A stretch of DNA of 64,000 bases from Rothia nasimurium (GTDB lineage: Bacteria > Actinomycetota > Actinomycetes > Actinomycetales > Micrococcaceae), in contig NZ_CAKMTD010000008.1 of NCBI RefSeq assembly GCF_928391935.1, positions 39,110-103,109 on the forward strand, read 5' to 3'. Below, in pieces: positions 1 to 8,813 of this stretch. The notes beneath the pieces are model-generated. The model saw only the letters and a list, made by a program, of their open reading frames with translations, did no database searches and had not been told where the DNA came from. Every line of letters begins with the position of its first letter. Positions within the stretch are counted from its first letter, which is position 1. The translations under genes and the position numbers were made by a program.

Positions 1-1677
1 GCCGTCACCAACGTCGACCGCACCATCGCTTCCGTCAAGCGCCACATGGGCACCACCTGGACCCAGGACATCGACGGCAAGGCCTACACCGCCCAGGAAA
101 TCTCAGCCCGCACCCTCATGAAGCTCAAGGGTGACGCTGAAGCCTACCTGAACGACAAGGTCACCGACGCCGTCATCACCGTCCCCGCCTACTTCAACGA
201 TGCCGAGCGTCAGGCTACCAAGGAAGCCGGCGAAATCGCGGGCCTCAACGTCCTGCGTATCGTCAACGAACCCACCGCAGCAGCCCTGGCCTACGGCCTC
301 GACAAGGGTAACGAAGACGAACTGATTCTGGTCTTCGACCTCGGCGGCGGTACCTTCGACGTCTCCCTGCTTGAAGTTGGCAAGGACGAAGACGGCTTCT
401 CAACCATTCAGGTTCGTGCAACCTCAGGCGACAACCGCCTGGGTGGCGACGACTGGGACCAGCGCATCGTCGACTTCCTGCTGGAGCAGGTCAAGTCCAA
501 GACCGGCGCTGACCTCTCTAAGGACAAGATCGCCCTGCAGCGTCTGCGCGAAGCAGCAGAGCAGGCCAAGAAGGAACTGTCCTCAGCAACCTCCACCAAC
601 ATCTCCCTGCAGTACCTCTCCGTGACCCCCGAGGGTCCCATCCACCTGGATGAAAAGCTGACCCGCGCCAAGTTCCAGGACATGACCGCAGACCTGATCG
701 AGCGCACCAAGAAGCCCTTCAACGACGTTATCGCTGAAGCAGGCGTCAAGGTTTCAGACATCGCCCACATCGTGCTGGTCGGTGGCTCAACCCGTATGCC
801 CGCCGTCACCGAGGTCGTCAAGGAACTCTCCGGTGGCCGCGAACCCAACAAGGGTGTCAACCCCGACGAGGTCGTTGCCATGGGTGCTGCCCTGCAGGCA
901 GGCGTGCTGAAGGGTGAGCGCAAGGACGTCCTGCTCATCGACGTCACCCCCCTCTCCCTCGGTATCGAAACCAAGGGCGGCGTGATGACCAAGCTGATCG
1001 AGCGTAACACCGCGATCCCCACCAAGCGCTCTGAAACCTTCACCACCGCTGAAGACAACCAGCCCTCAGTATCGATTCAGGTCTTCCAGGGCGAGCGTGA
1101 GTTCACCCGCGACAACAAGAACCTGGGCACCTTCGAACTGACCGGCATCGCCCCCGCCCCCCGCGGCGTCCCCCAGATCGAAGTTACCTTCGACATCGAC
1201 GCCAACGGCATCGTCCACGTCTCCGCTAAGGACAAGGGCACCGGCACCGAGCAGTCCATGACCATCACCGGCGGCTCCTCCCTCTCCAAGGAAGACATCG
1301 ACCGCATGGTCAAGGACGCCGAGGCCCACGCCGAGCAGGACAAGGCCCGCCGCGAGGCCGCCGAGACCCGCAACGCTGCTGAGAACACCGCCTACTCCAT
1401 CGAGAAGCTCATCAAGGAAAACGACGAGAAGCTGCCCGAGGACGTCAAGACCGAGGTTCAGGCCGATGTTGACGCCCTGAAGGCTGCCCTCGAGGGTGAA
1501 GACGATGACGCCGTCAAGGCCGCTTTCGAGAAGCTGCAGGCATCTCAGACCAAGCTGGGCGAGGCTCTCTACGCCCAGGCTCAGGCAGATGCCGCAGCCG
1601 GTGAAGGCGCCAAGGCTGAGGACGACGACGTCGTTGACGCCGAAGTAATCGATGAAGAAGACGAGAAGAAGAACTAA
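1..1677 (+). CDS. dnaK: Chaperone DnaK (Hsp70), 5' end cut by window
   Basis: ATP-dependent Hsp70 chaperone that binds exposed hydrophobic peptides in the cytoplasm and works with GrpE and DnaJ encoded just downstream. The frame is open from base 1, giving 558 residues; the family is about 620 long, so roughly 60 N-terminal residues lie outside the window. Visible Hsp70 signatures are [17 protein letters not shown], the phosphate loop [11 protein letters not shown], and [12 protein letters not shown]. The interdomain linker [15 protein letters not shown] follows, then the substrate-binding domain and an acidic tail ending [18 protein letters not shown]. The first internal ATG (46) is not the start, because the conserved sequence continues upstream of it. 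First gene of a dnaK-grpE-dnaJ-hspR operon; only 2 bases separate it from grpE. The HspR operator expected upstream is outside the window. Confidence 0.98.
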   Translation, partial: AVTNVDRTIASVKRHMGTTWTQDIDGKAYTAQEISARTLMKLKGDAEAYLNDKVTDAVITVPAYFNDAERQATKEAGEIAGLNVLRIVNEPTAAALAYGLDKGNEDELILVFDLGGGTFDVSLLEVGKDEDGFSTIQVRATSGDNRLGGDDWDQRIVDFLLEQVKSKTGADLSKDKIALQRLREAAEQAKKELSSATSTNISLQYLSVTPEGPIHLDEKLTRAKFQDMTADLIERTKKPFNDVIAEAGVKVSDIAHIVLVGGSTRMPAVTEVVKELSGGREPNKGVNPDEVVAMGAALQAGVLKGERKDVLLIDVTPLSLGIETKGGVMTKLIERNTAIPTKRSETFTTAEDNQPSVSIQVFQGEREFTRDNKNLGTFELTGIAPAPRGVPQIEVTFDIDANGIVHVSAKDKGTGTEQSMTITGGSSLSKEDIDRMVKDAEAHAEQDKARREAAETRNAAENTAYSIEKLIKENDEKLPEDVKTEVQADVDALKAALEGEDDDAVKAAFEKLQASQTKLGEALYAQAQADAAAGEGAKAEDDDVVDAEVIDEEDEKKN

Positions 1678-1679
1678 CC

Positions 1680-2285
1680 ATGGCTGAGAACACCAAGGAG
1701 CCCGTAGATAACCAGCCCGAGGGCACCGACCCTCTGGAGGAAGCCTTCGCCGCCCCGGCAGCTGAAGGCCACCCCGAGCCCGAAGGTGTAGCTGCTGACG
1801 CTGCGGCAGATGAGGAATCTGCCGCAGCTGAGGCCGGCGACGGTGCAGAGGCAGCTGAGAGCGCTGACGCGGCCCTGGCCGCCGAGCGTCTTGAGGATCT
1901 GCGCCGCCTTCAGGCCGAGTTCACCAACTACAAGAACCGCACCGCCAAGGAAAAAGACCAGCTGCGCGACTTCGTGATCGCCGACCTGGTTGCCGCCCTG
2001 CTGCCCGTTATCGACGATATCGATGCCGCCCGCAAGCACGGTGACCTTGAAGAAGGCCCCTTTGCCGCTATCGCTAACAAGCTCGAAGAGACCCTGACCA
2101 AGCAGGGCCTGGAGCGCTTTGGCGAAGTCGGCGAACCCTTCAACCCCCAGGTTCACGAGGCTGTCCTGCAGCAGCCCACCAGCGAGGTTGAGCCCGATTC
2201 AATCTCCATGGTTCTTCGCAACGGTTATAAGGTCAAGGACCGCGTGGTCCGCACCGCCCAGGTAGCCGTAGCGGTAGCAGAATAA
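1680..2285 (+). CDS. grpE: Nucleotide exchange factor GrpE
   Basis: GrpE dimer that releases ADP from DnaK. The 201-residue protein has an acidic, alanine-rich disordered N-terminus (about residues 1-70), a long helix with LRRLQAEFTNYKNRTAKEK, and the C-terminal beta domain. That domain carries the family signature ending VLRNGYKVKDRVVRTAQVAVA. The ATG lies 2 bases after the dnaK stop, so translation is probably coupled. Length and order are normal for an actinobacterial GrpE. The next gene, dnaJ, is separated by 95 bases containing a hairpin. Confidence 0.97.
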   Translation: MAENTKEPVDNQPEGTDPLEEAFAAPAAEGHPEPEGVAADAAADEESAAAEAGDGAEAAESADAALAAERLEDLRRLQAEFTNYKNRTAKEKDQLRDFVIADLVAALLPVIDDIDAARKHGDLEEGPFAAIANKLEETLTKQGLERFGEVGEPFNPQVHEAVLQQPTSEVEPDSISMVLRNGYKVKDRVVRTAQVAVAVAE

Positions 2286-2293
2286 GGACGCGG

Positions 2294-2331
2294 GCGGGCA
2301 CCCGGCCTGATAGGTCAGGCTAGGTGCCCGC
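2294..2331 (+). other. Intra-operon hairpin between grpE and dnaJ
   Basis: Outer arms GCGGGCACC (2294-2302) and GGTGCCCGC (2323-2331) pair perfectly. Inside, GCCTGA and TCAGGC pair again (2305-2320). No T-tract follows, so this is more likely an mRNA processing or partial attenuation structure than a full terminator. The DnaJ ribosome site (GAAGGAGAGG) follows at about 2366. Confidence 0.5.
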
Positions 2332-2380
2332 TCTGTCTACCCCCTAAAAGACATAAGATCTACCTCGGAAGGAGAGGCAC

Positions 2381-3382
2381 ATGGCGAGCGAAAACTGGCT
2401 CCATCAAGATTTTTATAAGGTACTGGGCGTAGCCGAGGATTCTTCCGAGGCAGATATCAAGAAGGCCTACCGCAAGCTGGCCCGCAAGTACCACCCTGAC
2501 CAGAACCCCGGCGATGAGGCCGCCGAGAAGAAGTTCAAGGAGGTCTCAGAAGCCTACGACGTGCTCTCAGACCCCAAGCAGAAGGAAGAGTACGACCAGA
2601 TCCGTAAGTACGGGGCCGCAGGCTTCGGCGGAGCTGGCGGCTTCCCGGGTGGGTTCCCCGGTGGTGCCGGTGGCGGAAACTTCACCTATTCCACCAGCGG
2701 CGGCGGAGCAGGCATCAACATTGAAGACCTGCTGGGCGGCATGTTCGGCGGCGGTGCTGGTTTCGGCGGGGCCGGACGCTCCGCAGGCGGCTTCCCCGGA
2801 GGGGCCGGGGGCTTCCCCGGCGGCGGCTTCTCAGCCCCCAAGGGTGAGGACGCCACCACTAGCGCCCGCATCACCATCCAGCAGGCCTACGATGGGGCTG
2901 AAGTTACCGTCTTCCGCCCCGGCGGCTCCCAGACCCAGGTGCGCCTGCCGCGCGGCGTCAAGGACGGCCAGAAAATCCGCGCCCGAGGCAAGGGCCACCC
3001 GGGCCACGGCGGCCCCGGCGACCTGATCGTCACCGTCCGCGTCGACGCCCACCCCGTCTTCGACCGCGAGGGCGACAACCTACTTGTGCACCTGCCCGTC
3101 ACCCTGGAAGAAGCCCTCAAGGGCGGTATCATTGAGGCCCCCACCCTCGACGGCGGCAGCGTCAAGCTCCGCCTGGCTGCCGGGGCCCCGTCCGGCCGAA
3201 AACTGCGTGCCAAGGGACGCGGGTTCGTCACCAAGAAGGGCACCGGCGACATGCTGGTGATCCCCGAAGTGCAGCTACCCACCGACCTCACCCCCGAGGC
3301 CGAGGCCGCCCTGGACACCTTCCTGGCCCTGGCCCCCCAGGCTGATCCCCGTGCGGACCTCCTCCGGAAAGCTGGTGACTAG
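2381..3382 (+). CDS. dnaJ: J-domain co-chaperone DnaJ, zinc-finger-less (type II)
   Basis: Hsp40 co-chaperone that stimulates the DnaK ATPase and delivers substrates. The J domain is at residues 10-75 with the essential HPD motif at 38-40. A long Gly/Phe-rich linker follows (about 80-160), then the two beta-barrel C-terminal substrate domains (about 165-320). The four CxxCxGxG zinc-finger repeats of classical DnaJ are absent: the Gly/Phe region runs directly into [19 protein letters not shown]. At 333 residues it therefore has the CbpA/type II layout although it occupies the dnaJ position of the operon. A strong ribosome site GGAAGGAGAGG precedes the ATG. The hspR gene starts 3 bases after its stop. 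Confidence 0.93.
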   Translation: MASENWLHQDFYKVLGVAEDSSEADIKKAYRKLARKYHPDQNPGDEAAEKKFKEVSEAYDVLSDPKQKEEYDQIRKYGAAGFGGAGGFPGGFPGGAGGGNFTYSTSGGGAGINIEDLLGGMFGGGAGFGGAGRSAGGFPGGAGGFPGGGFSAPKGEDATTSARITIQQAYDGAEVTVFRPGGSQTQVRLPRGVKDGQKIRARGKGHPGHGGPGDLIVTVRVDAHPVFDREGDNLLVHLPVTLEEALKGGIIEAPTLDGGSVKLRLAAGAPSGRKLRAKGRGFVTKKGTGDMLVIPEVQLPTDLTPEAEAALDTFLALAPQADPRADLLRKAGD

Positions 3383-3384
3383 GC

Positions 3385-3810
3385 ATGGCACTCGACTCTG
3401 ACCGCCCCCTCTTCGTGATTTCAGTAGCCGCCGAACTGGCCGGTATGCACCCGCAGACCCTGCGTCAGTACGACCGGCTAGGGCTGGTGCAGCCCCAGCG
3501 GGCCCCGGGGCGGGCCCGTCGCTACTCCGAACGCGACGTGCAGAAACTCCAGGAGATTCAGGAACTTTCCCAGTCCGGCGTCTCCCTCGAGGGCATTAAG
3601 CGCATTATGCAGCTTGAGAACCAGGTGGAGGCCCTGCAGGCCCGCATGGTGGAGCTCCAGGCTGAGAATGAGGCCCTGCGTAACCGCCTGCAGGAGGGGA
3701 GCCGCGTCTTCGCCGCCGGAACCTCAGGTGGCGCCGTCCACCTGGCCCGGGGTAAGCGTCCAGCCGCCCGCCCGAAATCCCAGGCCGTCGTGCTTTATCG
3801 GCCCCGCTAA
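3385..3810 (+). CDS. hspR: Heat-shock repressor HspR (MerR family)
   Basis: MerR-type autoregulatory repressor of the dnaK operon; in actinobacteria it binds HAIR inverted repeats, with DnaK as co-repressor. The 141-residue protein has the MerR helix-turn-helix at about residues 8-55 (ISVAAELAGMHPQTLRQYDR, then RRYSERDV). A recognition segment, GVSLEGIKRIMQLENQVEAL, leads into a coiled coil (about 75-115), and a short basic tail ends the protein. Its ATG is 2 bases after the dnaJ stop, so it is the last gene of the chaperone operon. A strong hairpin terminator follows. Confidence 0.95.
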   Translation: MALDSDRPLFVISVAAELAGMHPQTLRQYDRLGLVQPQRAPGRARRYSERDVQKLQEIQELSQSGVSLEGIKRIMQLENQVEALQARMVELQAENEALRNRLQEGSRVFAAGTSGGAVHLARGKRPAARPKSQAVVLYRPR

Positions 3811-3818
3811 AACTGACC

Positions 3819-3850
3819 ACGGTGCCCCTGGCTACAGCCAGGGGCACCGT
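3819..3850 (+). terminator. Terminator hairpin of the dnaK operon
   Basis: A perfect 15-bp stem, ACGGTGCCCCTGGCT (3819-3833) with AGCCAGGGGCACCGT (3836-3850). Only a weak T-rich tail (GCTGTTTAAG) follows, as is common in high-GC actinobacteria. Confidence 0.75.
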
Positions 3851-3887
3851 GCTGTTTAAGCAGTCCCTGCCCAGGTCAGGGGCGAAA

Positions 3888-3969
3888 GTACACAAGATTC
3901 ACAAGAGTACACAAGATTCACAAGAGTACACAAGGTACACAGGAGTACACAAGGTACACAGGAGTACAT
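3888..3969 (+). repeat. Four 19-bp tandem repeats upstream of the Orc-like ATPase
   Basis: Four back-to-back 19-bp units lie in head-to-tail order. Two copies are GTACACAAGATTCACAAGA (3888-3906, 3907-3925) and two are GTACACAAGGTACACAGGA (3926-3944, 3945-3963). A partial fifth unit, GTACAT, starts at 3964. Each unit reads as two imperfect half-units of 9-10 bp beginning with TACAC or TTCAC, close to one DNA helical turn. There are no spacers, so it is not a CRISPR array. The block ends inside the predicted promoter of the ATPase gene, which suggests an iteron-like operator. Confidence 0.9.
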
Positions 3970-3981
3970 AAAATAGGTTTA
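3946..3981 (+). promoter_or_regulatory. Probable promoter of the Orc-like ATPase (leaderless)
   Basis: A good -10 box, TAAAAT, lies at 3969-3974, only 6 bases before the ATG at 3981. Transcription would then start at about the ATG, giving a leaderless mRNA; this fits the absence of a Shine-Dalgarno sequence. With a 17-bp spacer the -35 hexamer falls at 3946-3951 (TACACA), inside the fourth tandem repeat. Any protein bound to the repeats would cover the -35 region. Confidence 0.5.
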
Positions 3982-5114
3982 TGGCTGTTTCACACAAGAC
4001 CTCGAACACACGGCACATTAATCCTTTCAAACCCACTGCGGGCGCTGAGCCTCCCCAGCTCGTAGGCCGAGAGGGCGTACTTGATGAGTTCACCTACGGT
4101 CTAAAAATCAGGTCAGGTGCCCCTGGCCTGCTGACTGTCATGACCGGTGCTAGAGGCGTCGGGAAAACAGTCATGCTGAATGAAGCTGAATATGCTGCCC
4201 GGCAGGAGGGCTGGGTCGTTATTTCTGAAACAGCTACGCCGGGGTTTTCTGAGCGAATCGGGGCCTTAGCCCGGACCTATCAACAGGAACTTGGTGAGAA
4301 GCCTCCCACGAGGAGGCTGACGGGAGTAGCGGTAGCTGGGGTTTCTATCAGCACTACCTTGCTCCCCGAGGAGCAGGTAGACACCCGTCATTCCTTGAAA
4401 GAGCTCTTGCACATCTTGGATGCAAAGGGCACCGGTCTGCTGATTACCCTCGACGAGATTCACGCAGCAGACCGGCAGGAACTTTCTCTGCTGGCTTCAT
4501 GGATTCAACACTATATCCGTGAGTCCCTGCCGGTTGCCCTTGTCTTTGCAGGTTTGCCTGCGGCAGTGTCAGACCTGCTCAATGAGGGGGTAGCTACCTT
4601 TTTGCGGCGGGCAGACCGAATTGATTTAGCGGCGGTCGCAGTTGAGGACGTCGCCCAATCCTACCGGCACACTTTCAAGCCGCTTGATGTTGTTATTGAG
4701 GACGCTGTGCTGGCCCAGGCGGCGCAGGTAACGGGTGGGTACCCTTTTATGATTCAGCTTGTGGGGTATCACCTGTGGAAGATAGCAGAGAGGCTGGAAC
4801 CCGGGTCTGTTGTAACAGAGGAGGACGCCAGGTTGGCCTTTGATGAAGCCCGTCGTAGAAACCGGCGAATGGTGATCGAATCAGCCTTGGCGACGGTATC
4901 GGCTAAGGACCTTGATTTCTTGCAGGCTATGGCGGTTGATGACGGGGTTTCTGCTGTTTCTGCGATTGCTGAGCGCATGGACGCAGCTAAAAATACGGTG
5001 GGGAATTACCGCTCAAGGCTCATTGCAACTGGTCTTATTGAGCCGGCTGGGTATGGGAAGATCCAGTTCACCCTGCCAGGGCTGCGTGAGTATTTGCGTT
5101 CGCTGGAGGGGTAG
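3981..5114 (+). CDS. Orc1/Cdc6-like AAA+ ATPase with C-terminal winged helix
   Basis: P-loop ATPase of the ORC/Cdc6-like group found scattered in bacteria; its cellular job is not established. In 377 residues I see a VGRE box (28-31), Walker A TGARGVGKT (55-63) and Walker B LLITLDEIH (153-161). Sensor-1-like VALVFAGLP and a sensor-2 region TGGYPFMIQLVGY follow. Residues about 305-377 form a winged helix (TVGNYRSRLIATGLIE, ending FTLPGLREYLRS). It stands alone between the chaperone operon terminator and an unrelated monooxygenase. More T and A at third codon positions than its neighbours suggests horizontal transfer. Four tandem repeats overlap its promoter, so autoregulation by repeat binding is plausible, but that is inference. 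Confidence 0.8.
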   Translation: MAVSHKTSNTRHINPFKPTAGAEPPQLVGREGVLDEFTYGLKIRSGAPGLLTVMTGARGVGKTVMLNEAEYAARQEGWVVISETATPGFSERIGALARTYQQELGEKPPTRRLTGVAVAGVSISTTLLPEEQVDTRHSLKELLHILDAKGTGLLITLDEIHAADRQELSLLASWIQHYIRESLPVALVFAGLPAAVSDLLNEGVATFLRRADRIDLAAVAVEDVAQSYRHTFKPLDVVIEDAVLAQAAQVTGGYPFMIQLVGYHLWKIAERLEPGSVVTEEDARLAFDEARRRNRRMVIESALATVSAKDLDFLQAMAVDDGVSAVSAIAERMDAAKNTVGNYRSRLIATGLIEPAGYGKIQFTLPGLREYLRSLEG

Positions 5115-5242
5115 GGGCTCACGGGGTTGTGCTCAGGAGAGTGGGGTGCTGAAATCCCACCAAAATACTTTCGGAATAAAGTAATGTAGGCTGGTGTTGA
5201 ACCTCCTGTAAACGATCAAGACTGCACCGAAAGGCAATCGAA

Positions 5243-6328
5243 ATGACCAGCATCAGCACCTCCCCCGACCTGCGCCCCGGCCTACCCAGCGTCGACAACA
5301 CCGACTTCCAAATGGGCCTAGATACCTTCGGCGACACCACCGTCGACCTCGCAGGAAACCCGCTGCACCAGGCCCAGGTGATCCGCAACGTCCTCGAACA
5401 GGGCCAGCTGGCTGACCGCGTCGGCGTCGACTTCTTCGGCATCGGTGAGCACCACCGCCCCGACTATGCCGTCAGCGCCCCCGACACCATCCTGGCGGGC
5501 CTCGCCACCACCACCGAGCGCATCCACCTGGGCTCGGCCGTCACTGTCCTATCCTCCGACGACCCCATCCGCGTCTACCAGCGCTTTGCCACCATCAACG
5601 CCCTCAGCAAGGGGCGGGCCGAAGCAGTGCTCGGCCGCGGCTCCTTCACCGAGTCCTTCCCCCTCTTCGGCTACAAGCTCGAAGACTACAACTCCCTCTT
5701 CTCTGAGAAGTTCGACCTCTTCACCAAAATCATCACCCAAGAACCCCTCACCTGGAACCCCGGTAACCGTGAACCCCTGGTCAACCAGGAGATCTACCCC
5801 AAGACCGAGGGGACCCTCAAGCACTGGCTGGCTGTTGGCGGCAGCCCGGAATCTGTTGCCCGCGCGGCCCAGTACAAGACCCCGCTCATGCTCGCCATCA
5901 TTGGTGGGCCGGCTGAGCGCTTCAAGCCCTACACCGACCTCTACCGCCGCGCCAACGAGCAGCTGGGCAACGGAACCCTACCCATTGCCGTCCACTCACC
6001 CGGCCACATCGCCGACACAGACGAAGAAGCTCGCAAGCAACTGCGAGAGCACTGGATCGCTAACCGCAACAAGATCGGTGCCGAACGTGGCTGGGGTCCG
6101 GCCGGGGAACGCGAATTTGAACACGAAGTCGAACACGGCGCCCTCTACGTGGGTTCGCCCGAAACCGTTGCCCAGAAGATTGCTGATACCGCCAAGTCCC
6201 TGGGCATCAACCGCTTCGACCTCAAATACTCCAACGGCCCCCTGCCCCACGAACACTCCCTGAACTCAATCGAACTCTACGGCACCAAGGTGCTACCGCG
6301 CGTCAGGGAACTCCTCTCAGACCAGTAA
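5243..6328 (+). CDS. Luciferase-like (LLM class) flavin-dependent oxidoreductase
   Basis: Bacterial luciferase-superfamily monooxygenase or reductase using FMNH2 or F420 on an unknown substrate in the cytoplasm. The 361-residue TIM-barrel sequence shows family landmarks: MGLDTFGD near the N-terminus, VDFFGIGEHHRPDYAVSAPDTILAGLA (about 57-85), LGSAVTVLSSDDPIRVYQRFATINALSKGRAEAVLGRGSF in two conserved blocks, and a C-terminal DLKYSNGPLPHE. This resembles the subgroup annotated as LLM class oxidoreductases with the EHH motif. The ATG has a good ribosome site (GAAAGG). It is probably monocistronic, with a hairpin terminator 50 bases downstream. Substrate cannot be predicted. Confidence 0.88.
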   Translation: MTSISTSPDLRPGLPSVDNTDFQMGLDTFGDTTVDLAGNPLHQAQVIRNVLEQGQLADRVGVDFFGIGEHHRPDYAVSAPDTILAGLATTTERIHLGSAVTVLSSDDPIRVYQRFATINALSKGRAEAVLGRGSFTESFPLFGYKLEDYNSLFSEKFDLFTKIITQEPLTWNPGNREPLVNQEIYPKTEGTLKHWLAVGGSPESVARAAQYKTPLMLAIIGGPAERFKPYTDLYRRANEQLGNGTLPIAVHSPGHIADTDEEARKQLREHWIANRNKIGAERGWGPAGEREFEHEVEHGALYVGSPETVAQKIADTAKSLGINRFDLKYSNGPLPHEHSLNSIELYGTKVLPRVRELLSDQ

Positions 6329-6380
6329 TAGTCATCTAACACCACCGTAGAAGGACCTGTCCCTGGCGATATAGTAGAAG

Positions 6381-6420
6381 AGCGCCCCACCGGCCACGAG
6401 GCTAGGTGGGGCGCTGCCTT
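6381..6420 (+). terminator. Terminator after the LLM oxidoreductase
   Basis: An 11-bp perfect stem, AGCGCCCCACC (6381-6391) with GGTGGGGCGCT (6405-6415), is followed by GCCTTTATC. Confidence 0.75.
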
Positions 6421-6475
6421 TATCACGCACGTCGCGCCGGTTCCCTCACCACAGCGACGGACCCAAGGAAAACAC

Positions 6476-7912
6476 ATGACCCTTCAAGACATCTTGAGTG
6501 CGATTAGCTCCCTGCTTTGGGGGCCTTTCGTGCTGATACCCCTGCTCCTCGGCACCGGTATCTACCTCACCATCCGGCTGGGCTTCATCCAGCTCACGAA
6601 ATTAGCCGTCGCCAACCGGCTTGCCTTCCTCGAACGCAAGGACGAGGACGCTCCCGGCGGCGACATCTCCCAGTTCCAGTCCCTGACCACCGCCCTGGCA
6701 GCTACCGTGGGCACCGGCAACATCGTGGGTGTTGCCACCGCAATCTCTATTGGCGGCCCCGGCGCCCTCTTTTGGATGTGGATCACCGCCCTCTTCGGTA
6801 TGGCCTCCAAATACTCCGAGGCCTTCCTGGGCGTGCGCTATCGCACCACCGACGCTAAGGGGGAAATCTCCGGCGGCCCCCAGTATTACTTGCAAAGGGG
6901 TATCAAGGGCCCCCTGGGCAAATTCCTTGCCCTCTTCTTCGCGGTAGCCGCCGTGCTGGCGTCCTTCGGCATCGGCAATACCGCCCAGGGCAACTCCATC
7001 GCCCACAACCTCGAAGACACCTTCCACCTGCCCACCGGCCTCACCGGCATCGTCCTGGCCATTATCACCCTCTTTGTGCTAATGGGCGGCATTAAATCTA
7101 TTGGTAAGGTGACCGCCGGTTTCGTGCCGGTAATGATCCTCTTCTACGTGGGCGGGGCCCTCTATATTCTGAGCGTCAACGCCTCAGCAATACCCGGTGC
7201 CTTGGGGCAGATTTTTTCGGACGCCTTCACCGGCACGTCCGCTGTCGGCGGCTTTGCCGGGGCCTCACTCATGTACGCTGTGCAGTACGGTGTAGCCCGC
7301 GGCATTTTCTCTAACGAATCGGGTATGGGCTCTGCTGCTATTGCAGCAGCCGCTGCCCAGACCACCCACCCGGTCCGTCAGGGGCTGGTTTCCATGACCC
7401 AGACCTTCATTGACACCATGATCGTGGTGACCTGCACCGGCCTGGTGCTGGTTGTCACCGGCATGTGGCAGGCAACCGACCCCAGCGGTGAACAGGTAGC
7501 AGCCTCTGTCATGACCAGCCAGGCCTTTGCCTCGGTGATTGGGCCAGCCGGTAGCATTATTGTCACCGTGGGTCTGGTGCTCTTTGCCTACTCCACTATT
7601 CTGGGCTGGGCCTACTACGGCGAACGCAACATCGAGAGGCTGGTGGGCCGCCGGGGTGTGATCCCCTACCGTATCTTCTTCGCCGTCATTATTTATTTCG
7701 GCTGCACCATGGAGCTCTCGGTCGCCTGGACCTTCTCTGATATTGCGAACGGGCTGATGGCTATTCCCAACCTGATTGGCCTGCTCCTTATGTCGGGCCT
7801 GATCGTGAGGGAAACTAAGTACTACCTGGCGAACGATCCTCAGCTCACAGCGTCCAAGTCGGATATTGATGCTTTCATGGAGGGTAAGCCGGGAGCTATC
7901 GACTCTCATTAA
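6476..7912 (+). CDS. Sodium:alanine/glycine symporter (AGCS family)
   Basis: Membrane symporter importing alanine or glycine with Na+ or H+. The 478-residue sequence has about 10-11 hydrophobic helices. It shows AGCS landmarks: GTGIYLTIRLGFIQ near the N-terminus, QFQSLTTALAATVGTGNIVGVA, WMWITALFGMASKYSEAFLGVRYR, and the signature block RGIFSNESGMGSAAIAAAAAQ with HPVRQG after it. The start at 6476 has an AAGGAAA ribosome site. It is convergent with trmB and shares a large inverted repeat with it as terminator. AlsT or DagA are the nearest named relatives; substrate choice is inferred from the family. Confidence 0.95.
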   Translation: MTLQDILSAISSLLWGPFVLIPLLLGTGIYLTIRLGFIQLTKLAVANRLAFLERKDEDAPGGDISQFQSLTTALAATVGTGNIVGVATAISIGGPGALFWMWITALFGMASKYSEAFLGVRYRTTDAKGEISGGPQYYLQRGIKGPLGKFLALFFAVAAVLASFGIGNTAQGNSIAHNLEDTFHLPTGLTGIVLAIITLFVLMGGIKSIGKVTAGFVPVMILFYVGGALYILSVNASAIPGALGQIFSDAFTGTSAVGGFAGASLMYAVQYGVARGIFSNESGMGSAAIAAAAAQTTHPVRQGLVSMTQTFIDTMIVVTCTGLVLVVTGMWQATDPSGEQVAASVMTSQAFASVIGPAGSIIVTVGLVLFAYSTILGWAYYGERNIERLVGRRGVIPYRIFFAVIIYFGCTMELSVAWTFSDIANGLMAIPNLIGLLLMSGLIVRETKYYLANDPQLTASKSDIDAFMEGKPGAIDSH

Positions 7913-7916
7913 ACGC

Positions 7917-7987
7917 GAATGTGCCACTTATTCCCGAGCGGGGTAGTTAGACCTCAACACTCGGGAATAAGTGGCACATTCAATTTT
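7917..7987. terminator. Bidirectional terminator: perfect 22-bp inverted repeat
   Basis: The arms at 7917-7938 and 7960-7981 are perfectly complementary over 22 bp around a 21-base loop. The right arm is followed by AATTTTT, giving a T-tract on the plus strand. It lies between convergent genes (the AGCS symporter and trmB) and can serve both. The arm is unusually long for a simple terminator. Confidence 0.8.
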
Positions 7988-7991
7988 TGAG

Positions 7992-8813
7992 CTAGGACCG
8001 AATGTAGGTCAGGTCGTGGGCCCGACGGCCTGCCTCACCGGCCTTGCGTTCGAAGCTGGTGACGACGCGGCCCTCCCAGCGGGGTGCCCAGCCGCCGACG
8101 GGGTCGTCTTCGGTGGTGTTTTCACCGGCGTGGGCGTTGGTGAAGTCGGGGTGGGCGTCCAGAACTTCGCGCATGACCAGGGCGTATTCTTCCCAGTCGG
8201 TGGCCAGGCGCCAGGTGCCGCCGGGCTTGAGAACCCGGGCTACCTTGTCGGCAAAGGCGGGGGAGACCAGGCGACGCTTGTGGTGGCGGGCCTTGTGCCA
8301 GGGGTCGGGGAAGAAGACCCAGAGCTCGTCTACTGAGGATTCTTCAAGCAGGTTGTCGAGCAGTTCGGGGGCGTTGGCCTGGGCTACGCGCACGTTTTTA
8401 ACTCCGGCCTGGCCCATTTTCAGGAGCAGGTCGGCGATGCCGGGGGTGTAGACCTCAACGGCTAGGAAGTTGGCTTCGGGTACCTGGGCGGCCCGGTTGA
8501 CGATGGCCTCGCCCAGGCCGGAGCCGATTTCAACGACGAGTGGGGCGTCGGTGCGTCCGTAGAGGGCCTGCTGGTCAAAGACCGCGCCTTCAGCAACCGA
8601 GGTGTCGCCGATGTTGCGGGGCAGGTCAAGCACGTGGGTGGGAGCGTAGGTGTCCCAGGCCTTTTGGCGGCGGGCGGTGAGGCGGTCGCCGCGGCGGACG
8701 AAGGAGTAGGGCTGGCGGTGGAACTTTTCAGGGACGGGCGCGGTGAGGTCTTCCCCTGCTGCTGCGCGTTCTGCCTTGTCGGCTAGGTCTTGTTTCTGTT
8801 TGTTGGTTTCCAT
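7992..8813 (-). CDS. trmB: tRNA (guanine-N7-)-methyltransferase TrmB
   Basis: SAM-dependent methyltransferase forming m7G46 in the tRNA variable loop. The 273-residue protein has the Rossmann SAM motif VVEIGSGLGEAI (about 93-104). The TrmB signature ELWVFFPDPWHKARHHKRRLV contains the catalytic and tRNA-binding FPDPWxKxRHxKRR block. The C-terminal LATDWEEYALVMREVL is also typical. The N-terminal 50 residues are family-variable and basic. The ATG at 8813 is preceded by GGAG. It faces the symporter gene tail to tail. Confidence 0.96.
   Translation of the reverse strand: METNKQKQDLADKAERAAAGEDLTAPVPEKFHRQPYSFVRRGDRLTARRQKAWDTYAPTHVLDLPRNIGDTSVAEGAVFDQQALYGRTDAPLVVEIGSGLGEAIVNRAAQVPEANFLAVEVYTPGIADLLLKMGQAGVKNVRVAQANAPELLDNLLEESSVDELWVFFPDPWHKARHHKRRLVSPAFADKVARVLKPGGTWRLATDWEEYALVMREVLDAHPDFTNAHAGENTTEDDPVGGWAPRWEGRVVTSFERKAGEAGRRAHDLTYIRS

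Noticed and set aside
3888..3969. Possible CRISPR array
   Set aside because: The 19-bp units are directly adjacent with no unique spacers, and no cas genes are near.
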